DNA of 64,000 nucleotides from JAWVFM01 sp963843315. Its GTDB lineage: Bacteria > Actinomycetota > Thermoleophilia > Solirubrobacterales > 70-9. A program made the translations under genes and the position numbers. The notes below the pieces were generated by a model that saw only the letters and a program-made list of their open reading frames with translations, ran no database searches and was not told the DNA's origin. The stretch is from NCBI GenBank assembly GCA_963843315.1, contig CAWJJU010000003.1, positions 124,001 to 188,000 on the forward strand, in the 5' to 3' direction. Below are positions 49,356 to 57,670 of this stretch, one piece after another; position 1 is the stretch's first letter, and each line of letters starts with the position of its first letter.

Positions 49356-49820
49356 ATGAGCACCGACGACGAAGTCAAGCGCGATCCCAGCGACCTGCCG
49401 GAGGGCGAGAACGGCCTGTTCTCCCAGCTACCGCGCACCCGTCCCGGCCGGCGCAGCCCGCGTCGTGCGGGAGACGAGGCCGCCGCTGCCCGGCAGGCAC
49501 GCGCGACGAGCCCCGACGCGCCGGAGCCGGCCCTCCTGCGAGCGCAGCGCGCGGCCGAGGAGGCTCTGCAGGCCGCGGGGTACGACCCGCTCGAGCCGCC
49601 CTCGGCGCCCGACTCGCCTCCGCGCGGCGAGCAGGCCCCCCCGCGGGCCGGTCCGGCGCCGCCCCCTGACGAGGACGCCCACGGGCGCTCGCTCGGGCCG
49701 GCCAGCCTGGAGGACCTTGCCTGGGCGGGCGTCGCGGTCACCGCCGAGGCGGCGACGCTCGGCGTCCGGCTGCTCGGCCGGGCGGTGGACGCGGCAAAAC
49801 GCGCGACCGACCGGGGCTGA
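49356..49820 (+). CDS. Small Pro/Ala-rich protein with C-terminal helix
   Basis: A 154-residue protein from ATG 49356. Residues 1-110 are charged and Pro/Ala/Arg-rich and probably disordered. The last 40 (LEDLAWAGVAVTAEAATLGVRLLGRAVDAAKRATDRG) form an amphipathic or weakly hydrophobic helix. It lies 7 bp before the YihY gene and is likely co-expressed. No family recognised. Confidence 0.65.
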   Translation: MSTDDEVKRDPSDLPEGENGLFSQLPRTRPGRRSPRRAGDEAAAARQARATSPDAPEPALLRAQRAAEEALQAAGYDPLEPPSAPDSPPRGEQAPPRAGPAPPPDEDAHGRSLGPASLEDLAWAGVAVTAEAATLGVRLLGRAVDAAKRATDRG

Positions 49821-49827
49821 TGCGCGC

Positions 49828-50757
49828 GTGAGCTCGCTGGCCCACCCGGTGGCCCGCGACGCGACCGGCTCGAGGCGCCGCGACCGCGCTCGCGCGTGGC
49901 TCGGGGCGTTCTGGCAGCGCGCCTACCGCGAGAACATCACCGGGTTGTCGGGGATGGTCGCCTACAACCTCGTTCTGGCCCTGTTCCCGTTCACGCTGCT
50001 CGTGCTGTTCATCTTCGGCAAGGTCGTGCAGAGCCACGACGTCGAGCACAGCGTGCTGGTCGACCTGCGCCATCTCTTCCCGGCCGTAAAGCAGACGACC
50101 CTCAGGGACGCCGTCGACCACATCCGCTCGAACTCGACGACCATCGGGTTCGCCGCGGCGCTCGGCGCCGTGTGGATCGGGACCTCGTTCTGGGGGGCGA
50201 TGGACACCGCCTTCTGCCGGATCTACCACGTCGACTGCCGAGGCTGGCTCGAGCAGAAGCGCTTCGCCCTCGTGATGCTGCTCTTCGTCACGCTGTTCCT
50301 GGCCGCGAGCGTCATCATCCCGACGCTCGAGGCGGCGGTCACGATCGGGGCTCAGAATCTGCCGTTCGGGCTGTCGGACACCCAGGCCGCGCTGCAGGTC
50401 GCCCTCCTGATCGCCGCGCTGGCGATCGTGTTCCTCGTCTGCTGCGTGATCTACTACTTCGTCCCGAAGGGGCACGTGCCATGGGTCGGGGTCTGGCCCG
50501 GGGCGCTGTTCGTCACCCTCACCACGGGCATCGCGAACGCGGTCTATCCCTTCTACCTGGCGCAGGTATCGAGCGTCGGCGAAATCGGCGGGACCGTGGG
50601 CTTCATCCTCATCGCCCTCGTCTGGTTCTACCTGGTGAGCCTGTCGCTCACCGCGGGCGCCGTGATCAACGCCCTGCGGTTCGAGCTGCACGACACCGGC
50701 AGCATGCCGGAGTCCGGGGAGCTCCCGGCCCCGGCGGCCGCGGCCGATCAGTCGTAG
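49828..50757 (+). CDS. YihY/virulence factor BrkB family membrane protein
   Basis: A 309-residue inner-membrane protein with about six helices. The start is GTG 49828. Family markers are the amphipathic N-terminal helix ENITGLSGMVAYNLVLALFPFTLLVLFIFG, the central IGTSFWGAMDTAFCRIYHV segment and the terminal VSLSLTAGAVINALRF. Once proposed as ribonuclease BN, this family is now treated as a transporter-like or lipid-related membrane protein of unknown role. The 3' end overlaps glpX by 10 bp, convergently. Confidence 0.9.
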   Translation: MSSLAHPVARDATGSRRRDRARAWLGAFWQRAYRENITGLSGMVAYNLVLALFPFTLLVLFIFGKVVQSHDVEHSVLVDLRHLFPAVKQTTLRDAVDHIRSNSTTIGFAAALGAVWIGTSFWGAMDTAFCRIYHVDCRGWLEQKRFALVMLLFVTLFLAASVIIPTLEAAVTIGAQNLPFGLSDTQAALQVALLIAALAIVFLVCCVIYYFVPKGHVPWVGVWPGALFVTLTTGIANAVYPFYLAQVSSVGEIGGTVGFILIALVWFYLVSLSLTAGAVINALRFELHDTGSMPESGELPAPAAAADQS

Positions 50758-51764
50758 CGGCCGCCCGTGACCTCGCGCAGCTTCGCCTGGTCGTGGCTGG
50801 CGCGAACGGTTCGCACGGTGCCCGAGCGCGAGCGCATGATCAGCGACTCGGTCGAGGCCTTGCCGCCGCCCGGATAGCGAACGCCCTGGAGAAGCTCTCC
50901 GTCGGTCACGCCCGTCGCGGCGAAGAAGACGTCGTCGCCCGAGACGAGGCGGTGCACGTCGAGCACCTCGTCGAGGTCGTAGCCGGCGTCGACGGCCGCC
51001 CTGCGCTCGGAGTCGTCGCGGGGCCACAGCTTGCCGACGATCTGCCCACCCAGGCACTTGATGGCGGCGGCCGACAGCACGCCCTCGGGCGTGCCGCCGA
51101 TTCCCCACAGGAGGTCGACGCCGGATGACTCGCTGACCGCGAAGAGCGCCGCCGACACGTCGCCGTCGGTGATCAGGCGCACCCGGCCGCCCACCTCGCG
51201 GATCGCCGCGATGCCCTCCTCGTGGCGGGGACGGTCGAGGACGATCACCGTGACGTCGCCCGGGGTCTTGTTGCGGCGCTCGGCGACCCTGCGGATCACG
51301 TCGCCGAGGGGCTCGTCGAAGGAGAGGAGGTCGGCGATGTCCGAGCCGCCGGCGAGCTTCTCCATGTAGACGCACGGCCCCGGGTCGAACATCGTCCCGC
51401 GCTCGGCGAGGGCGATGACCGCGAGCGCCGAGGGCATGCCGAGCGCGCAGAGTCGGGTGCCCTCCAGCGGGTCGACCGCGATATCCACCTCGGGTGGGCT
51501 GCCGTCGCCGATCCGCTCGCCGTTGTAGAGCATGGGCGCCTCGTCCTTCTCGCCCTCGCCGATGACGACGTGGCCGTCCATCGGGACGGTGTCGAGCAGC
51601 AGGCGCATCGCATCGACGGCGGCGCCGTCGGCCGACTCCTTCTCGCCCTTGCCGACCCACCGGGCCGCCGCCAGCGCGGCCGCCTCGGTGACGCGAACCA
51701 GCTCGAGGGCCAGATTGCGGTCGGGCTTGGACCCGGACCGCTGGTCCTTCGAGAGCACCCCCAT
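50748..51764 (-). CDS. glpX: Fructose-1,6-bisphosphatase class II
   Basis: The gluconeogenic phosphatase of actinobacteria. 338 residues: RNLALELVRVTEAAALAAARWVGKGEKESADGAAVDAMR, the metal site VVIGEGEKDEAPMLYNGE with AVDPLEGTRL, and GIGGTPEGVLSAAAIKCLGG. The DPLEGT and GEGEKD motifs supply the Mg2+/phosphate ligands. It lies 1 bp after the stop of the upstream small membrane protein and is probably transcribed with it. Confidence 0.96.
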   Translation of the reverse strand: MGVLSKDQRSGSKPDRNLALELVRVTEAAALAAARWVGKGEKESADGAAVDAMRLLLDTVPMDGHVVIGEGEKDEAPMLYNGERIGDGSPPEVDIAVDPLEGTRLCALGMPSALAVIALAERGTMFDPGPCVYMEKLAGGSDIADLLSFDEPLGDVIRRVAERRNKTPGDVTVIVLDRPRHEEGIAAIREVGGRVRLITDGDVSAALFAVSESSGVDLLWGIGGTPEGVLSAAAIKCLGGQIVGKLWPRDDSERRAAVDAGYDLDEVLDVHRLVSGDDVFFAATGVTDGELLQGVRYPGGGKASTESLIMRSRSGTVRTVRASHDQAKLREVTGGRYD

Positions 51765-51765
51765 G

Positions 51766-52278
51766 TCAGACGGTGCCGGGGGCTTTTCGGGTCTTGCGCT
51801 GATCGGCCTGCGAGCGCAGGTAGCCCGTCACCGCGATCCCGATCGCGCCGAGCAGCGCGAGGAAGTAGCCGTACTCGAGCGAGACCCCCACCTCGGCGAC
51901 GCCCGAGCCGGGCTTGTCGACGACGCCGTTGTAGAGAATGAGCACGGCCGCGGCCAGCCCGGCGGTCATCGTCATCTCGCCCGGCGGATAGCTCAGGCGG
52001 TTGGATCGCACCACGATCCAGCCCAGGATCAGCGGCGCGATGGCGGCGAGGAGGAGGAGCCAGCGCATGATCGGGAAGGTCTCGAACCCGCCGCAGTGGA
52101 AGTCGCCGGTGCCGCAGATGAAGGAGTCGTGGTAGTTGACGTTGCCCGGTTGGCGGGCGGCGTTTTCCGGCGGCCCCGCAAGCGAATACCACGGGAGGAG
52201 GAGCAGGCTCAGGATCAGGAGCGCCGAGGACGCCGCGCCGAGGATGGTCCGGCCGGGGTTCAGGCGCGAGAAGTCCAT
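51766..52278 (-). CDS. Small four-helix membrane protein
   Basis: 170 residues from ATG 52278 with four hydrophobic segments (TILGAASSALLILSLLLLPWYSLAG, MRWLLLLAAIAPLILGWIVV, MTAGLAAAVLILYNGVV, YGYFLALLGAIGIAVTGYL). The loop after the first segment has two cysteines (SFICGTGDFHCGGFETFP) on the predicted outside. No named family is recognised; it resembles small actinobacterial membrane proteins. It is upstream of glpX and divergent from the F420-type oxidoreductase. Confidence 0.78.
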   Translation of the reverse strand: MDFSRLNPGRTILGAASSALLILSLLLLPWYSLAGPPENAARQPGNVNYHDSFICGTGDFHCGGFETFPIMRWLLLLAAIAPLILGWIVVRSNRLSYPPGEMTMTAGLAAAVLILYNGVVDKPGSGVAEVGVSLEYGYFLALLGAIGIAVTGYLRSQADQRKTRKAPGTV

Positions 52279-52321
52279 CGCGCTGGACCCTACCCCACTT
52301 TCGGGTAGGGTCGCGCACCTC

Positions 52322-53263
52322 ATGACCGACGCTCGCTGGGGACTCACCCTGCCGCTTCCGGGCGTGTCGCTGCCCGCCCTGAGGCCGGTGATCGAGCGGG
52401 CCGAGGCGGCCGGCTACACGGACCTCTGGACCGGCGAGACCAACGGCCCGGACGGCTTCACGCCTCTCGCCATCGCCGGCGAGTGGACGAAGTCCATGCG
52501 GCTCGGCACCGGCGTCGTCGGCGTGTTCACGCGCGGCCCGGCGCTCCTGGCGCAGCAGGCCGCGGCGATGGCCGAGGCCAGCGGGGGCCGGTTCGCGCTG
52601 GGCATCGGCGCGTCGTCGGATCGCATCGTCGAGGGCTGGAACGGCATCCCGTTCGAGCGGCCGCTGGCGAAGGTGGCCGAGACCCTCGACTTCCTCGATC
52701 CCGCCCTGGCCGGAGAGCGCACCGCCAGCGGCTTCAAGCTCGAGACCGCGCCGGCCGAGCCCATCCCGGTGATCCTCGCGGCCCTTCGCGGCAAGATGCT
52801 CCGGCTCGCGGTGGAGCGTGCCCAGGGCGCCTTCACCAACTACCTGCCGCTCTCGGGCCTGCCGCAGGTGGTCGAGCAGCTCGAGGGCGCACCGGAGGGC
52901 TTCGAGCTGCTGTGTCGGTTCTTCTGCATCCCGGGCAGCCGCGAGGAGGCCGAGCCGCTCGCGCGCTTCATGTTCGCCTCCTACGCGACGGTGCCCGTAT
53001 ACGCGAACTTCTTCCGCTGGCTGGGCTACGGCGAGCGCATCGAGAAGATGTGCCAGGCGTGGGCGGCGAAGGACCGCGCGGCCGCGATGGCCGCCGCTCC
53101 CTGGGACCTGGTGGAGGAGACGTTCGTCCTCGGCTCGCCCGAGGAGATGCGCGAGCGCCTCGGCCGGTTCGTGGCCGGGGGGATCACCCTCCCGGTGCTG
53201 CTGCCGATCACCACGCCCGAGCGGGTCGCCGACCTCGTCGAGGCGCTGGGCCCAGGCGCCTAG
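52322..53263 (+). CDS. Luciferase-like F420-dependent oxidoreductase
   Basis: A TIM-barrel luciferase-like monooxygenase family member of 313 residues from ATG 52322. WGLTLPLPGVSLPALRPVIERAEAAGYTDLWTGETNGPDGFTPLAIAGEWTKSMRLGTGVVGVFTRGPALLAQQAAAMAEASGGRFALGIGASS shows the core shared by F420-dependent LLM dehydrogenases and reductases of actinobacteria. Use of F420 rather than FMN is inferred from the family, not from a definite motif. The substrate is unknown. It converges on the PadR gene, overlapping at the stops. Confidence 0.88.
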   Translation: MTDARWGLTLPLPGVSLPALRPVIERAEAAGYTDLWTGETNGPDGFTPLAIAGEWTKSMRLGTGVVGVFTRGPALLAQQAAAMAEASGGRFALGIGASSDRIVEGWNGIPFERPLAKVAETLDFLDPALAGERTASGFKLETAPAEPIPVILAALRGKMLRLAVERAQGAFTNYLPLSGLPQVVEQLEGAPEGFELLCRFFCIPGSREEAEPLARFMFASYATVPVYANFFRWLGYGERIEKMCQAWAAKDRAAAMAAAPWDLVEETFVLGSPEEMRERLGRFVAGGITLPVLLPITTPERVADLVEALGPGA

Positions 53264-53763
53264 ATGTTCGCCAGGCGCGCCCAGAAGCGCACGTACAGGC
53301 GCTCGTGCTCGATGCCCGCCTCCAGGGCGAGTCGCGGGCCGGGCGGCCCGGTGCCGTCGCCGGTCGCCATCAGCTCCTCGTACTCGGCCAGCCGGGCGCG
53401 GTGCGCCTCGAGCTGGTCGGGGGCGATCGCCGTCGGGTCGGCGCCGAAGAAGAGCTTCAGCAGGCCGATGTCGCGCAGCTCGTATAGCTCGCTCGTGGGC
53501 TCGGCCGCCCACGCCCGCAGCTCCCTGCGGCCCGCGTTGGTGAGGGAGTACACCTTGCGCCGGCGCCCGCTCCGCTCGCGGCTCTCGTCGAGCAGGCCCT
53601 CGGCCGCCAACCGGGAGGTCTCGGTGTAGAGCTGGGCGTGCTGGACCGACCAGAAGTTGCCGAGGCTCAACGCGACGAGGCGCTTGAGGTCGTACGGCGT
53701 GGCCTCGCCGCAGAAGTCGACGAGGCCGAGCACGATGTACGAGGTCGGTGTGAGCTGTCTCAC
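53260..53763 (-). CDS. PadR-family transcriptional regulator
   Basis: A 167-residue regulator from GTG 53763: LTPTSYIVLGLVDFCGEATPYDLKRLVALSLGNFWSVQHAQLYTETSRLAAEGLLDESRERSGRRRKVYSLTNAGRRELRAW is the PadR winged helix. The C-terminal helical domain (YELRDIGLLKLFFGADPTAIAPDQLEAHRARLAEYEEL) belongs to the Vir-type PadR proteins. It is divergent from the carotenoid oxygenase gene, with an inverted repeat in the gap, so it probably controls that gene in response to an aromatic or apolar ligand. Confidence 0.92.
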   Translation of the reverse strand: MRQLTPTSYIVLGLVDFCGEATPYDLKRLVALSLGNFWSVQHAQLYTETSRLAAEGLLDESRERSGRRRKVYSLTNAGRRELRAWAAEPTSELYELRDIGLLKLFFGADPTAIAPDQLEAHRARLAEYEELMATGDGTGPPGPRLALEAGIEHERLYVRFWARLANI

Positions 53764-53783
53764 GCTTGCTTCGGTCAATAGTC

Positions 53784-53804
53784 CAGAATGGATGGTATGT
53801 TCTG
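53784..53804. promoter_or_regulatory. Inverted repeat between padR-like and carotenoid oxygenase genes
   Basis: CAGAA (53784-53788) and TTCTG (53800-53804) are perfect arms around the 11-bp centre TGGATGGTATG. It is located 20 bp before the PadR start and 37 bp before the oxygenase start. It is a candidate PadR operator by position; the arms are short. Confidence 0.4.
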
Positions 53805-53841
53805 ATCCGTCAGGCAGACCGCACTCTAGAGGAGAGACAAG

Positions 53842-55251
53842 ATGACCCCCACGACCGCGACGACCGCCGCCGGCCCCGCCCTCGGCTTCCGCTCCCTGGA
53901 GAACGAGGTGGTCGTCGACCGCCTCGAGGTCGAGGGCGAGTTGCCCTCCTGGCTTCAGGGCTCGCTGGTGCGGACCGGGCCGGCAAAGTTCGAGGTGGGA
54001 GAGCGCACGGTCAACCACTGGTTCGACGGGCTGGCAATGCTCCACCGGTTCGCCTTCGCCGGGGGCGATGTGTCCTACCGCAACCGCTTCCTCGAGAGCA
54101 GGGCCTACCGGTCGGCGAGGGAGACCGGCGAGCTGACCTACTCGGAGTTCGCCACCGACCCCTGCCGCTCCCTCTTTCGGCGCGTGCAGTCGTTCTTCGA
54201 CCCGAAGATCTCCGACAACGCCAACGTCAACATCACCAAGCTGGGCGCGGACTACGTGGCGCTGACCGAGACGCCGCTGCCGGTCCTCTTCGACCCTGAA
54301 ACGCTGGCGGCCGCGGGCGCGGCGTCGCCGGCGCCCGGGCAGCACACGACCGCCCACCCACACCTCGACCCGGCCACCGGCGAGGGCGTCTTCTACGCGA
54401 CCAAATTCGGCCCGCGAACGACCTATCGGCTGTTCGCCCGCGCCGATACCCGCGCGCAGCGCGAAATCGCCCGCCTGGCGGTGTCGCGGCCCGCATACAT
54501 GCACAGCTTCGCCCTAACCGAGCGCTACGCCGTGCTCACCGCCTGCCCTCTGGTCGTCAACCCGCCCTCGATCCCGCTGAGCGGGCGGCCGTTCATCGAG
54601 AACTTCAAGTGGGAGCCCGAGCGCGGCACCGACGTGATCGTGTTCGACCGGCATTCGGGCGATCTCGTCGCCCGCGCGCAGGCCGAGCCGTTCTTCTGCT
54701 TTCACCACGTGAACGCCTGGGAGCAGGGCGGCGAGATCGTGATGGACCTCGTCGCCTACGACGACGACCGGATCGTGCGCTCCCTCTACCTGAGGGAGCT
54801 CCGCGAGGAGCACCCGCCCCCGGAGTTCCAGCTGCGCCGCTACCGAGTGCCGCTGGACGGCGGGGACGTCGCCGGCGAGACCATCGCGCCCGGCTTCGAG
54901 CTACCGCGGATCAACTACAGCCGCTGCAACGCCCGCCCCTACCGCTACGTCTACGGCACCTACGCGCCGGCCGGCTCGCCGTTCCTCAGCACCATCCAGA
55001 AGGGCGACGTGGCCGACGGCTCGACCCTGGAGTGGTCCGAGGACGGCTGCTTCGCGGGCGAGCCCGTGTTCGTCGCGGCGCCGGACGCCGCCGGCGAGGA
55101 CGAGGGCGTGTTGCTCTCGGTGGTGCTCGACACGGCGCACGAGACGTCGTTCCTGCTGGTGCTCGACGCCGCCGGGCTGGGCGAGATCGCGCGCGCCCGG
55201 GTCCCCCATGCCATCCCGTTCGGATTCCACGGGCAGTTCCTGCGCGTGTAG
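53842..55251 (+). CDS. Carotenoid cleavage oxygenase family protein
   Basis: An Fe(II) seven-bladed propeller dioxygenase of 469 residues, which cleaves double bonds in carotenoids, apocarotenals or stilbenoids. All four iron-binding His regions are present: HPHLDPATGEG, MHSFALTERYAVL, CFHHVNAWEQG and the C-terminal FGFHGQFL. The N-terminus has the family pattern VEGELPSWLQGSLVRTGPAKFEVGERTVNHWFDGLAMLHRF. The bacterial length suits apocarotenoid or lignostilbene oxygenases. The neighbouring PadR regulator would fit an aromatic substrate, but that is inference. Confidence 0.94.
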   Translation: MTPTTATTAAGPALGFRSLENEVVVDRLEVEGELPSWLQGSLVRTGPAKFEVGERTVNHWFDGLAMLHRFAFAGGDVSYRNRFLESRAYRSARETGELTYSEFATDPCRSLFRRVQSFFDPKISDNANVNITKLGADYVALTETPLPVLFDPETLAAAGAASPAPGQHTTAHPHLDPATGEGVFYATKFGPRTTYRLFARADTRAQREIARLAVSRPAYMHSFALTERYAVLTACPLVVNPPSIPLSGRPFIENFKWEPERGTDVIVFDRHSGDLVARAQAEPFFCFHHVNAWEQGGEIVMDLVAYDDDRIVRSLYLRELREEHPPPEFQLRRYRVPLDGGDVAGETIAPGFELPRINYSRCNARPYRYVYGTYAPAGSPFLSTIQKGDVADGSTLEWSEDGCFAGEPVFVAAPDAAGEDEGVLLSVVLDTAHETSFLLVLDAAGLGEIARARVPHAIPFGFHGQFLRV

Positions 55252-55267
55252 CCAAGCCTCCCACACC

Positions 55268-55315
55268 ATGAACGTCCCTGACTACCCCGTATAGGCATCA
55301 GTCCGGGACGTTCAT
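55268..55315. repeat. Palindromic repeat with TATAGG core (copy 2), likely bidirectional terminator
   Basis: Perfect 11-bp arms ATGAACGTCCC (55268-55278) and GGGACGTTCAT (55305-55315) enclose an inner imperfect GACT...AGTC repeat with CCCCGTATAGGCATCA. It lies between the convergent carotenoid oxygenase and egtD genes. Its arms match those of the element at 21335-21378. Confidence 0.75.
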
Positions 55316-55324
55316 TGGGCGGGG

Positions 55325-56311
55325 TTAGGCGGCGCGGGCGAGGCTGAGGCCGAAGAGCCCCTCGGGGTCCGTCCACCACTCGGCGAGCTCGAGGCCCGCC
55401 TCGGCGTAGATGCCCTCCAGGCCCTCGCGGGCGAACTTGGTGGAGATCTCGGTACGCATCTCCTCGCCGCGGTCGAAGGCGACGGCGAGGTCCAGCTCGG
55501 GGAAATCGATGACCTGCCGGGCCAGGGAGCGCAGCCGGATGTCTATCCAGAGGTTCTCGGGATCCCAGAAGGCCACGTGCTCGAAGGCCTCGACGTCGAA
55601 GTTGGCGCCCAGCCTGTCGTTCAGGACGGCGAGGACGTTCTTGTTGAACTCTGCGGTTACCCCGGCCGCGTCGTTGTAGGCGGCCTCGAGCGTCTCGGGA
55701 TCCTTGACGAGGTCGGTGCCCAGCAGGAAATGGTCCTCGGGGCCGAGGAGGTTCGCCACCCGCGCGAGGAAGCTGGCGCGCTGCTGGGGCTCGAAGTTGC
55801 CGATCGTGCCGCCGAGGAGGGCGATCACGCGCGGGCCCTCGAGCGGCATGCGCTCGAGGTCGCGCTCGAAGTCGCAGACGAGGCCGTGGACCTTGATCGC
55901 GTACTCGGAGGCGACCGCCTCCGCCGTGGAGCGGGTGATCTCCTCCGAGATGTCGACGGGCGCGTACGCGCCGAGGCTTCCCGCGTCGGCCATGGCGTCG
56001 AGCAGCACGCGCGTCTTCGCCGCCGACCCGGAGCCCAGCTCGATGAGGGTGGCCGGGTTGCCCGCCGCCTCGCAGATCCCCGGTGAGTCGCTCTCGAGGA
56101 TCGCCCGCTCGCAGCGGGTCGGGTAGTAGTCGGGCAGGGTGGTGATCAGCTCGAAGAGCTCCGAGCCGCGCTCGTCGTAGAAGTACCGCGGCGAGAGCTC
56201 CTTGAAGGGCTTCGTCAGTCCCGCCCGGACATCGGCCGCCATGCCGGAGAGCGGGCCCCCCGGCGGCAGGTGAACGTCGACGGTGATGTCGGTGGTCGCA
56301 GCGCCCTCCAT
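55325..56311 (-). CDS. egtD: L-histidine N-alpha-methyltransferase (ergothioneine)
   Basis: Trimethylates histidine to hercynine, the first step of ergothioneine synthesis. 328 residues from ATG 56311. The family-specific N-terminus is FKELSPRYFYDERGSELFELITTLPDYYPTRCERAIL, followed by the SAM site LIELGSGSAAKTRVLLDAM and DFERDLERMPLEGPRVIALLGGTIGNFEP (histidine-binding region). It is 37 bp downstream of egtB on the same strand. egtA, egtC and egtE are not in the window. Confidence 0.95.
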   Translation of the reverse strand: MEGAATTDITVDVHLPPGGPLSGMAADVRAGLTKPFKELSPRYFYDERGSELFELITTLPDYYPTRCERAILESDSPGICEAAGNPATLIELGSGSAAKTRVLLDAMADAGSLGAYAPVDISEEITRSTAEAVASEYAIKVHGLVCDFERDLERMPLEGPRVIALLGGTIGNFEPQQRASFLARVANLLGPEDHFLLGTDLVKDPETLEAAYNDAAGVTAEFNKNVLAVLNDRLGANFDVEAFEHVAFWDPENLWIDIRLRSLARQVIDFPELDLAVAFDRGEEMRTEISTKFAREGLEGIYAEAGLELAEWWTDPEGLFGLSLARAA

Positions 56312-56348
56312 GTTCTGACCTACGTGACTCCCAGCCTTCCGGTTCGTT

Positions 56349-57557
56349 TCAGTCGGCGTCGCGGGCACACCGGATGCCGGCGAAGATCTGACGTCGCTCG
56401 GGAACGTCCCAGTTGCGAAAGCTCGTGCGGATGACGTTGCGCCGCGTGGCCCATGCGCCCCCGCGCAGGACGCGGAACTGCGGTCCGAAGAACACCTCCG
56501 AGTACTCCCCGTACGGGAAGGCCTCGAAACCGGGATAGGACTCGAAATGCGACGAGGTCCACTCCCAGACGTCGCCGAGCATCTGCACTGCGCCGCAGGC
56601 CGACGGGGCATCCTCGTAGGCGCCGGCGGGCGCGCAGCCGTACGCGCGCTGGTCGAGGTTCGCGCGCTCGGGATCGGCGCCGGCGGCGGCCGCCTCCCAC
56701 TCGTGCTCGGTGGGCAGGCGCTTGCCCGCCCACGCCGCGTACGCCTCGGCCGCGCCGTGGTCGACGTGGATCACCGGTGCGGCCGGGTCGACCGGGGCCT
56801 CACGGCCCATGCGAGTGTCGACCCAGTCCTCGCCGTCGCGGCGCCAGTACAGCGGCGGCTCGGCGCCGGTGTCCTCGGCGAACGCGGCAAACGCCCCGTT
56901 GGACACGGGCGCGCGGTCGATCAGAAACGGCGCGATCTCGACCGGGTGGCGCGGTCGCTCGTTGTCGTAGGCGAAGCCGCCGGGCCCCGCGCCGACCTCG
57001 ACCTCGCCGCCCTCACAGAGCACCATGTCAGGGCCTTCGGCGACCGCCTCAGAGCCGGGGCCGGAGTCGAAACCGGGCGGCTCGTAGCCGTCGATCATCT
57101 GCAGGAGCTGAAGCATCGTCTCGTTGTGCTGATGCTCGTGGGCGACGAGCATCTCGTAGACGAAGCCGTCGCGGAGCAGGCGATCGCCGGATTCGAGGTC
57201 CACCCCGTCCAGCACCTCCAGGGCGCGCTCGCGCACGCTGACCATGTAGGCGCGGAGGTCGTCGCCGCGCAGGATGGGCAGGTCGTTGCGGGTCGCGCGG
57301 GGATTCTCGATCGCGTCGTAGAGGTGGCCGAGCTTGCCGTCGAGCGGCTCGAGGCCGCCCACCCGCTGCGCCAGCCACAGCTCCTCGAAGTTGGCGATGT
57401 GGCCGAGGTCCCAGGCGAGGGGGCTGAGGATCGGCGCGTAGACCGTGTTCAGCTCGTCGTCGGAGAGTTGCGCGACCAGGGCGAGGGTTCGCTCACGCGC
57501 CTCGCCGAGGCGCTCTGCGATCTCGTCCTTTGTTGGTGGGGCCGAGACGACGGTGAT
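56349..57557 (-). CDS. egtB: Ergothioneine sulfoxide synthase EgtB, start codon uncertain
   Basis: A non-haem iron enzyme joining hercynine and a thiol (gamma-glutamylcysteine or cysteine) with O2. An N-terminal DinB-like domain contains LGHIANFEELWLAQR and HEHQHNETMLQLLQ, which give the three iron His ligands. The C-terminal FGE-sulfatase domain has KRLPTEHEWEAAA, GDVWEWTSSHF and FRVLRGGAWATRRNVIRTSFRNW. The first canonical start is GTG 57362, but it would cut off the iron His at 57399-57401. Conserved sequence runs back in frame to ATC 57557, just after a TAG at 57567. A rare ATC start or a base error is therefore likely. Confidence 0.88.
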   Translation of the reverse strand: MTVVSAPPTKDEIAERLGEARERTLALVAQLSDDELNTVYAPILSPLAWDLGHIANFEELWLAQRVGGLEPLDGKLGHLYDAIENPRATRNDLPILRGDDLRAYMVSVRERALEVLDGVDLESGDRLLRDGFVYEMLVAHEHQHNETMLQLLQMIDGYEPPGFDSGPGSEAVAEGPDMVLCEGGEVEVGAGPGGFAYDNERPRHPVEIAPFLIDRAPVSNGAFAAFAEDTGAEPPLYWRRDGEDWVDTRMGREAPVDPAAPVIHVDHGAAEAYAAWAGKRLPTEHEWEAAAAGADPERANLDQRAYGCAPAGAYEDAPSACGAVQMLGDVWEWTSSHFESYPGFEAFPYGEYSEVFFGPQFRVLRGGAWATRRNVIRTSFRNWDVPERRQIFAGIRCARDAD

Positions 57558-57589
57558 GCCGAGACCCTACAGAGCCACCTCCTTGAGTC

Positions 57590-57651
57590 GTGAACAACTT
57601 GCGGACGGCTTCGCCGTCCTTACATGCTGCTTTCGGGGCAAAGCCCCTCAC
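57590..57651 (+). repeat. Two-hairpin dispersed element, copy 2
   Basis: It contains GCGGACGGCTTCGCCGTCC (57601-57619), the linker TTACATGCTGCTTTC and a second stem GGGGC-AAA-GCCCC (57635-57647). It lies 20 bp before the SDR start and also just upstream of egtB on the other strand. It matches the element at 40810-40872 in sequence and order of parts. Confidence 0.75.
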
Positions 57652-57670
57652 AGACACATATTCTGGTTCG

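Noticed and set aside
57415..57428. Suspected frameshift in egtB near the C run after ATCCTCAG
   Set aside because: Careful recounting across the line break gives five C (minus strand), which keeps ILSPLAWDLGHIANF in one frame; only the start codon is problematic.
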